DNA of 64,000 nt from Podarcis raffonei (taxonomy: Eukaryota; Chordata; Lepidosauria; Squamata; Lacertidae). The translations under genes and the position numbers were made by a program. The stretch's first letter is position 1, and each line of letters starts with the position of its first letter. This document shows positions 57,942 through 64,000 of the stretch, in pieces. The notes under the pieces are model-generated. The model was not told the DNA's origin. It searched no databases and saw nothing but the letters and a program-made list of their open reading frames with translations. The DNA lies in the NCBI RefSeq assembly GCF_027172205.1, contig NC_070614.1, positions 33,532,001 through 33,596,000 of the forward strand, in the 5' to 3' direction.

Positions 57942-60900
57942 TGAAACACATAATGGAATCTCTTTTAAATTTTTATTGATTTACAAATAAAAGATAAACA
58001 AAAAATAAGAAGAAAATAAAAAAAAAAATACACGTTACATATTTCACATCAAAAATTTCACATTTCCATCTCTTATAAGACTTCCTTCAGCTTGTCCGTA
58101 AATCATTCGTGGTAATAATTAAAATTACGCATTTCCTAGCTTGTATTGACAATATATCTCTCTCTCATAATGGAATCTCATAAAGACTAACCAATGTGGT
58201 CCCTTAGAAGTCTGAAAGTTGCTCTGTTGTTTTGTTCTTTTTCAACATGTTGTAAAATCTGTGCTTGCCTTTTTCAATTTAGCTTCACCCTTTCCTGAAG
58301 AATATCTCATTTAACAACAGTGCAGGGGACTTTGTGTCTTTTGATGAAAATGGTGAATTAGCAGATGGATTTGATATTATAAACTGGGTTACTTTTCCAA
58401 ACCAATCCTTTTTACGAGTAACAGTAGGGAGAATTAATCCACAAGCAGTGCAAGGCCAAGAGTTCACCGTAAATAAAGAGGCAATCACATGGCACAACAT
58501 ATTTAATCAGGTGGGACTGAATTATATGTTTAATGCAATGGAGTATACAATTAGAGTAATATAATTGCTATGTTTTTTAAGGAAACCCCCAGAGTTATTG
58601 AGGTGTTGTTGTTGTTTTTTACAAAAACACCAAAAACACACACACAATATTTCGGTGGACTTGTCTAAAATCCAGGACAAAGCACTGTCAAATTCACCCC
58701 AGACATCAATTCTGCCTTTGAAATGCAGACATAAGCAGCCCTAAACCTAACATATATAGATTCTAAGATATAAAGAGATATAATAGAAGTGAGGAAACAA
58801 CAGCCCATGGGTCAGGATTGTCCTGCCAAAGAGTACAATTTGGCTTGTAAGACCATTTTCCCTTCTCCATGTCCATCTGCCCAGCAGCTGCTATTACTGG
58901 TTATGTCAGCTATTGGATAGGAGGAAAGGGTTTAATCCTGAGCTGACTGTGCAATCCTGTTCCCAGCGTTGGTGCTCTGTAAGCACTGAGTAGAGTGCTC
59001 AGCTAGAGGAGATGGCTACACAGGCCACCAAAAACATTCCACATAAAATGGCCCAGGAGGACTCCCCTGTGTGAGTGCCTGAGGGCCCTGCTCTTGCCAC
59101 TTACCATCTGGCCTGGGGCGGGGCCTGGGGCCTCATAAGGACTGCGTGCTGCTTGCTGCCTGCTGCCCAGGAGGACTCCCCTGTGTGAGTGCCTGAGGGC
59201 CCTGCTCTTGCCACTTACCATCTGGCCTGGGGCGGGGCCTGGGGCCTCATAAGGACTGCGTGCTGCTTGCTGCCTGCTGCCCAGGAGGACTCCCCTGTGT
59301 GAGTGTCTGATGGGCCCTGCTCTTGCCACTTACCATCTGGCCGGGGGCGGGGCCTGAAGCCTCATAAGGACTGCGTGCTGCTTGCTGCCGCTGCCCAGGA
59401 GGACTCCCCTGTGTGAGTGCCTGAGGTCCCTGCTCCTTCCTGCCACTTACCATCTGGCCAGGGGCGGGGCCTGAAGCCTCATAAGGACTGCGTGCTGCTT
59501 GCTGCCTGCTGCCCAGGAGGACTCCCCTGAGTGAGTGCCTGAGGGCCCTGCTCCTTCCTGCCACTTACCATCTGGCCAGGGGCGGGGCCTGAAGCCTCAT
59601 AAGGACTGCGTGCTGCTTGCTGCCTGCTGCCCAGGAGGACTCCCCTGTGTGAGTGCCTGAGGGCCCTGCTCTTGCCACTTACCATCTGGCCTGGGGCGGG
59701 GCCTGGGGCCTCATAAGGACTGTGTGCTGCTTGCTGCCGCTGCCCAGGAGGACTCCCCTGTGTGAGTGCCTGAGGGCCCTGCTCCTTCCTGCCACTTACC
59801 ATCTGGCCAGGGGCGGGGCCTGAAGCCTCATAAGGACTGCGTGCTGCTTGCTGCCTGCTGCCCAGGAGGACTCCCCTGTGTGAGTGCCTGAGGGCCCTGC
59901 TCTTGCCACTTACCATCTGGCTGGGGGCGGGGCCTGAAGCCTCATAAGGACTGCGTGCTGCTTGCGGCCGCTGCCCAGGAGGACTCCCCTGTTTGAGTCC
60001 CTGAGGGCCCTGCTCTTGCCACTTACCACCTGGCCCAGGGCAGGGCCTGACAGGCCTCACCAGGACAGTTGTTACTGCCAGGGGGGCACAGAGTGTTTTT
60101 AGAGTGGTTTTAAAATGTTTTAAAAAAATTTCTTTTGGATTTTTTGTATGTGGCGGGTGGGGGTGGGATGGATGTTTGGTTGGGCTTGGGGAATTTTTTT
60201 ATTTTTATTTTGATGTTTTTGTAATTTTTACATTATTTTTTTTGTTTGTATTGTTTTATTGGTTTTGTTTGTTTGTTTAAGGTGTTATTTTGTTCTTAGG
60301 GGGAGGGGTCAGGGCTGCCGGGGAGTGGGCCCCAGCCCACAAAATGGCTGGGGCATGTTCCACAGGGGGGGATGCACTGGGACAACTGATCTCAGTGATC
60401 ACGGGTAGGAGGAGGAGTTACGCTAAGACTAGACCACGTCATTACAGAGGGGGCAGGCTTAGTCGTTGTCTGAGGACTATTCCTGCCTCCGGGTCTGGTC
60501 TTGACCGGATGGATACTAGAATCAGCAAGGGATACCCACATGACCTGAAGGTGCTGCTGTGCAATGCCAGGTCAATGATTCATAAGACCACTGCCATCCA
60601 TGACTTGATCATGGATGGAGGACTTGACCCGGCATGTGTAACAGAGACTTGGTTGGATGAAGCAGATGGGCCTGTCCTTGCCGCTGCTTGTCCACCAGGT
60701 TTCTCTTACGCACAGCAACCCAGGTCATGTGGGCGGGGAGGGGGGGTTGCAGTGATTTTTAGGAAGTCATTAGTTTGCACCAGGCGTCCTATTGGGAAGA
60801 CCCAGTTTTCCGAGTGCATGTTCTGGAAGTTGGGCAATAGGGGCAGTACAGGATTCCTTTTGGTGTACCGACCTCCCCGCTGCACCAAGGATTCCCTGTC

Positions 60901-63900
60901 CGAGCTGCTTCAGGTCGTGGCGGATGTTCTCCTGGAGACACCTAGCTTGGTCGTCCTAGGGGATTTTAACATCCATGCCGACACGACCTTACAAGGGGTC
61001 GCTCGGGACTTCGTGGAAAGCATGGCCTCCATGGGGCTGTCCCTGAATAAGTCTGGCCCAACCCATAGCTGCGGACATGCCTTGGACCTGGTGTTTACCT
61101 CTATGGATGTTGGTGATCTGACACTAAGTAAAAGCGAAACGAAAGAAGTGCCATGGTCAGATCACTTCCTGGTGCAACTGGACTTCTCTGCGACCCATCC
61201 CCTCTGCAGGGAGGTGGGACCAATTCGGATGGTCCGCCCCCGCCACTTAATGGATCCAAATGGTTTCCAGAGAGTGGTAGGGGATGCTTTATCCCATGTT
61301 GATGGCCTTTCAGCTGATTCCCTGGTGGCCCGCTGGAATGTGGAGTTAACCAGGGCTATTGACTGTTTGGCTCCGAAGCGCCCTCTCCGATTGCATGGAG
61401 CCCGGACAGCCCCGTGGTTTTCCACGGATCTGAGGGCAATGAAACAATCGTTGAGACGGCTAGAGCGCCGGTGGCGGATAACTCATTCCGAATCTGACCG
61501 GACACAGGTTAGAGCTCAACGTCGAGCCTACCAAGTGGCGATAGCGACGGCGAAGAAGAATTTCTTCACCGCCTCTATTGCATCTGCAGAAAACAGTAGC
61601 AGGAGACTTTTTCAGGTGGTTCACAATTTAGCGGAACCACCTGCAACATCGGGGCCCAGTATGGGCCACATGTTCTCCTGCAATGATTTTGCAAAGTTTT
61701 TTGCAGATAAAATCGCTCAGATTCGGGAAGAAGTAGACTCCACCGTGGGAGCAGGGCCGGGGCGGGAGAGTGCTAGAGTTCTGTCTAGTCAAGTTGAGTG
61801 GGATCAATTCCAATCTGTTACCTCTGAGGACGAGTGAAACCAACCACCTGTCTCCTGGATCCTTGCCCATCCTGGCTTATAAAAGCTAGCCGGGAAGGAC
61901 TGGGCGATGGGCTTCGTGGGGTGGTGAATGCTTCCCTCCGTGAGGGAGCCTTCCCAGACCCGCTGAAAGAGGCGGTTATTAAACCGCTTCTTAAAAAACC
62001 ATCTTTAGATGCGGCCACGATGGCCAACTATCGCCCAGTCTCAAATCTTCCATTCTTGGGCAAGGTGATTGAGCGAGCGGTTGCCGAACAACTCCAGGCA
62101 CGCCTGGAAGAAGCGGACCATTTGGATCCCTTCCAGTCGGGATTCAGGCCTCATCATGGGACTGAAACTGCCTTGGTCGCACTGGTTGATGATCTCCGGC
62201 GGGCTAGGGACAAAGGTGAGAGCTGTTTCCTAGTTCTGCTGGATCTCTCAGCGGCGTTTGATACCATCGACCATAACATCCTTCTGGACCGTCTTGAGGG
62301 GCTGGGAGCTGGGGGCACTGTCATACAGTGGTTCCGCTCCTTCCTCCTGGGCCGTGTTCAGAAAGTGGTGGTGGGGGATGAGTGTTCAGACCCCTGGGCT
62401 CTCACTTGTGGGGTGCCTCAGGGTTCTGTCCTCTCCCCCATGCTTTTCAACATTTACATGCAGCCGCTGGGAGAGATCATCAGGAGGTTTGGGCTGGGTG
62501 TTCATCAGTATGCGGATGATACCCAGCTCTACCTCTCTTTTAAATCAGAACCAGTGAGGGCGGTGAAGGTCCTGTGTGAGTGTCTGGAGGCGGTTGGAGG
62601 ATGGATGGCGGCTAACAGATTGAGGTTGAATCCTGACAAGACAGAAGTACTGTTTTTGGGGGACAGGAGGCGGGCAGGTGTGGAGGATTCCCTGGTCCTG
62701 AATGGGGTAACTGTGCCCCTGAAGGACCAGGTGCGCAGCCTGGGAGTCATTTTGGACTCACAGCTGTCCATGGAGGCACAGGTCAAATCTGTGTCCAGGG
62801 CAGCTGTTTACCAGCTCCATCTGGTACGTAGGCTGAGACCCTATCTGCCTGCGGACTGTCTCGCCAGAGTGGTGCATGCTCTGGTTATCTCCCGCTTGGA
62901 CTACTGCAATGCGCTCTACGTGGGGCTACCTTTGAAGGTGACTCGGAAACTACAACTAATCCAGAATGCGGCAGCTAGACTGGTGACTGGGGGCGGCCGC
63001 CGAGACCATATAACACCGGTCTTGAAAGACCTACACTGGCTCCCAGTACGTTTCCGAGCACAATTCAAAGTGTTGGTGCTGACCTTTAAAGCCCTAAACG
63101 GCCTCGGTCCAGTATACCTGAAGGAGCGTCTCCACCCCCATCATTCTGCCCGGACGCTGAGGTCCAGCGCCGAGGGCCTTCTGGCGGTTCCCTCATTGCG
63201 AGAAGCAAAGCTACAGGGAACCAGGCAGAGGGCCTTCTCGGTAGTGGCGCCCGCCCTGTGGAACGCCCTTCCAGCAGATGTCAAAGAGATAAACAACTAC
63301 CTGACATTCAGAAGACATCTTAAGGCAGCCCTGTTCAGGGAAGTTTTTAACGTGTGATATTTTACTGTATTTTTGGTTTTTATGGAAGCCGCCCAGAGTG
63401 GCTGGGGAGGCCCAGCCAGATGGGCGGGGTATAAATAATAAATTATTATTATTATTATTATAAAAGTCCTCCAAAGCTTGTGCTGACCTGACCAGCCACT
63501 GATGTCTCCCGATTCTGCTGCTTACATAGTTTACATTTTGTAGTTTTCTTCTCATGTTTTCTACTGTTTCTTCAGAAGTTTCAGCTGTGTTACAGATAAT
63601 ATCAGAAGATGCCATGGGGCTGGTGTGGGAAGCCAGACTTGGCCCACAGGTTCTAGATATGAAGTTTCAAAGCTTTCCCACACACCTTTCATTTTCAGTG
63701 GTAATCACTTACTCAAAAAATACCTAATTTCTGATTTATTTCCTTCAGTTAGAATGCACACATGTCAACTTCTCTCACGAGAAGCAACGTTGGCGCGAGC
63801 TGCCTTGTTTACATTGTAAAAAAGTCAAGTACACTTTCTCTTTTTTTATGGATAGGTGTTGCCACTTGCAGTGTGCAATGAGCACTGCCATCCAGGCTGC

Positions 63901-63982
63901 AGCAGAAAAAAGAAGGAGGGATTGCCATTTTGTTGCTATGATTGTGCTTTATGTCCAGATGGGATGATTTCGAATCAAAATG
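53739..63982 (+). CDS. Vomeronasal type-2 receptor g8 (class II), exons 1-5; 7TM exon outside window
   Basis: Exons: 53739-53962, 54894-55185, 56144-57001, 58283-58510, 63856-63982. The last exon ends one base into a codon, as in all other copies, so a 902-nt 7TM exon is expected about 630 bp past 63982 (as in g2). Exon 1 is 224 nt and open ('[17 protein letters not shown]'), unlike the one-base-shorter g2. Exons 2-5 are near-identical to g2, including the unusual '[16 protein letters not shown]' in the cysteine-rich segment where g5 has '[16 protein letters not shown]'. Intron 4 holds the duplicated L2 LINE. Confidence 0.92.
57157..57211 (+). pseudogene. Fossil exon-3 3' end in g8 intron 3
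   Basis: Duplicate of 8760-8814, ending in 'ccttggcag' before an intact-looking gtaaga donor. Confidence 0.6.
57322..57647 (+). repeat. CR1-tailed SINE fragment followed by CR1 LINE 3' end
   Basis: Duplicate of the pair at 8925-9050 and 9055-9250. Confidence 0.7.
57860..57937. repeat. (AAGG)n-(AG)n microsatellite
   Basis: Has more AAGG units and fewer AG units than its partner at 9463-9534, one of the few differences between the two blocks. Confidence 0.95.
57963..58165 (-). mobile_element. Short 5'-truncated LINE-like retroposon
   Basis: Duplicate of 9560-9761 with the same 14-bp direct repeats (57949-57962 and 58166-58179). Its internal A-run is one base longer. Confidence 0.7.
59052..60094 (+). 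repeat. Nine-monomer tandem array of the second L2 copy
   Basis: Same unit order and spacing as 10648-11690. Confidence 0.88.
60290..61837 (+). CDS. L2 LINE endonuclease part of ORF2, second copy
   Basis: Same 515-codon frame as 11886-13433. The likely ATG is at 60509. It ends in the same TGA before the RT domain. Confidence 0.9.
   Translation: MFLGGGVRAAGEWAPAHKMAGACSTGGDALGQLISVITGRRRSYAKTRPRHYRGGRLSRCLRTIPASGSGLDRMDTRISKGYPHDLKVLLCNARSMIHKTTAIHDLIMDGGLDPACVTETWLDEADGPVLAAACPPGFSYAQQPRSCGRGGGVAVIFRKSLVCTRRPIGKTQFSECMFWKLGNRGSTGFLLVYRPPRCTKDSLSELLQVVADVLLETPSLVVLGDFNIHADTTLQGVARDFVESMASMGLSLNKSGPTHSCGHALDLVFTSMDVGDLTLSKSETKEVPWSDHFLVQLDFSATHPLCREVGPIRMVRPRHLMDPNGFQRVVGDALSHVDGLSADSLVARWNVELTRAIDCLAPKRPLRLHGARTAPWFSTDLRAMKQSLRRLERRWRITHSESDRTQVRAQRRAYQVAIATAKKNFFTASIASAENSSRRLFQVVHNLAEPPATSGPSMGHMFSCNDFAKFFADKIAQIREEVDSTVGAGPGRESARVLSSQVEWDQFQSVTSEDE
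61834..63357 (+). CDS. L2 LINE reverse transcriptase part of ORF2, second copy
   Basis: Same 507-codon frame as 13430-14953, with the catalytic 'YADD' motif intact and no differences noticed. Confidence 0.92.
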   Translation: MKPTTCLLDPCPSWLIKASREGLGDGLRGVVNASLREGAFPDPLKEAVIKPLLKKPSLDAATMANYRPVSNLPFLGKVIERAVAEQLQARLEEADHLDPFQSGFRPHHGTETALVALVDDLRRARDKGESCFLVLLDLSAAFDTIDHNILLDRLEGLGAGGTVIQWFRSFLLGRVQKVVVGDECSDPWALTCGVPQGSVLSPMLFNIYMQPLGEIIRRFGLGVHQYADDTQLYLSFKSEPVRAVKVLCECLEAVGGWMAANRLRLNPDKTEVLFLGDRRRAGVEDSLVLNGVTVPLKDQVRSLGVILDSQLSMEAQVKSVSRAAVYQLHLVRRLRPYLPADCLARVVHALVISRLDYCNALYVGLPLKVTRKLQLIQNAAARLVTGGGRRDHITPVLKDLHWLPVRFRAQFKVLVLTFKALNGLGPVYLKERLHPHHSARTLRSSAEGLLAVPSLREAKLQGTRQRAFSVVAPALWNALPADVKEINNYLTFRRHLKAALFREVFNV

Positions 63983-64000
63983 GTAGGAGATATCATGCAC

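Larger units (their letters stand above)
59049..63459 (+). mobile_element. Near full-length L2-clade LINE in g8 intron 4
   Basis: Duplicate of 10645-15055 with the same flanks ('ataaaa' at 59043-59048 and 63460-63465) and no length change. It was therefore copied with the block rather than inserted a second time. Confidence 0.93.
48398..64000. repeat. Segmental duplication, copy C (partner 1-15596)
   Basis: Second copy of the window start. Besides the length changes listed for copy A, it carries the intact version of the class II exon 1. Upstream of 48398 no comparison is possible because copy A begins at the window edge. Confidence 0.93.

Overview
The window comes from a squamate reptile (lizard or snake). 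Three things point there: a tandem array of multi-exon vomeronasal type-2 receptor (V2R) genes, a Sauria-type SINE with its Bov-B-like 3' end, and a young L2-clade LINE with an (ATT)n tail next to CR1, L1, hAT and Tc1/mariner relics. The exact species cannot be read from the sequence. No bacterial, viral or CRISPR content was seen.

Layout. All receptor genes lie on the + strand and share one six-exon plan. Exon 1 carries the signal peptide. Exons 2-4 carry the ligand-binding domain, exon 5 the start of the cysteine-rich domain, and exon 6 the rest of that domain plus the seven-helix region and the stop. Exon sizes are about 221-224, 292, 858-867, 228, 127 and 902 nt. Splice phases are the same in every copy. 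Three receptor classes (called I, II and III here) recur in the order I-II-III. Triad A holds g1 (I, exons 3-6 only, 227-4112), g2 (II, 5343-17112) and g3 (III, 18102-26200). Triad B holds g4 (I, 27978-35732), g5 (II, 36905-43169) and the remnant psi-g6 (III, 44443-45107). Triad C holds g7 (I, 45829-52508) and g8 (II, 53739 to past the window end). g3, g4, g5 and g7 are open from start to stop. g2 has a one-base deletion in exon 1 that its twin g8 lacks. g6 is reduced to a damaged 7TM exon.

The block 1-15596 recurs almost base for base at 48398-64000, with only a handful of differences, and both copies hold the same 4.4-kb LINE. This is either a very recent duplication or conversion, or two haplotypes placed in tandem by the assembler. 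Triad B is an older relative and acts as an outgroup: it preserves empty sites for several insertions and so dates them.

The receptors would act as class C GPCRs in the dendritic membrane of vomeronasal sensory neurons, detecting peptide or protein chemosignals. A conserved block of about 75 bp lies 210-320 bp upstream of every class's start codon and is a candidate shared promoter element. The most notable mobile element is the L2-clade LINE. Its 5' end is an array of nine monomers of about 115 bp, comparable in layout to the promoter monomers of mouse L1, and the triad B empty site shows that array and LINE were inserted as one unit.
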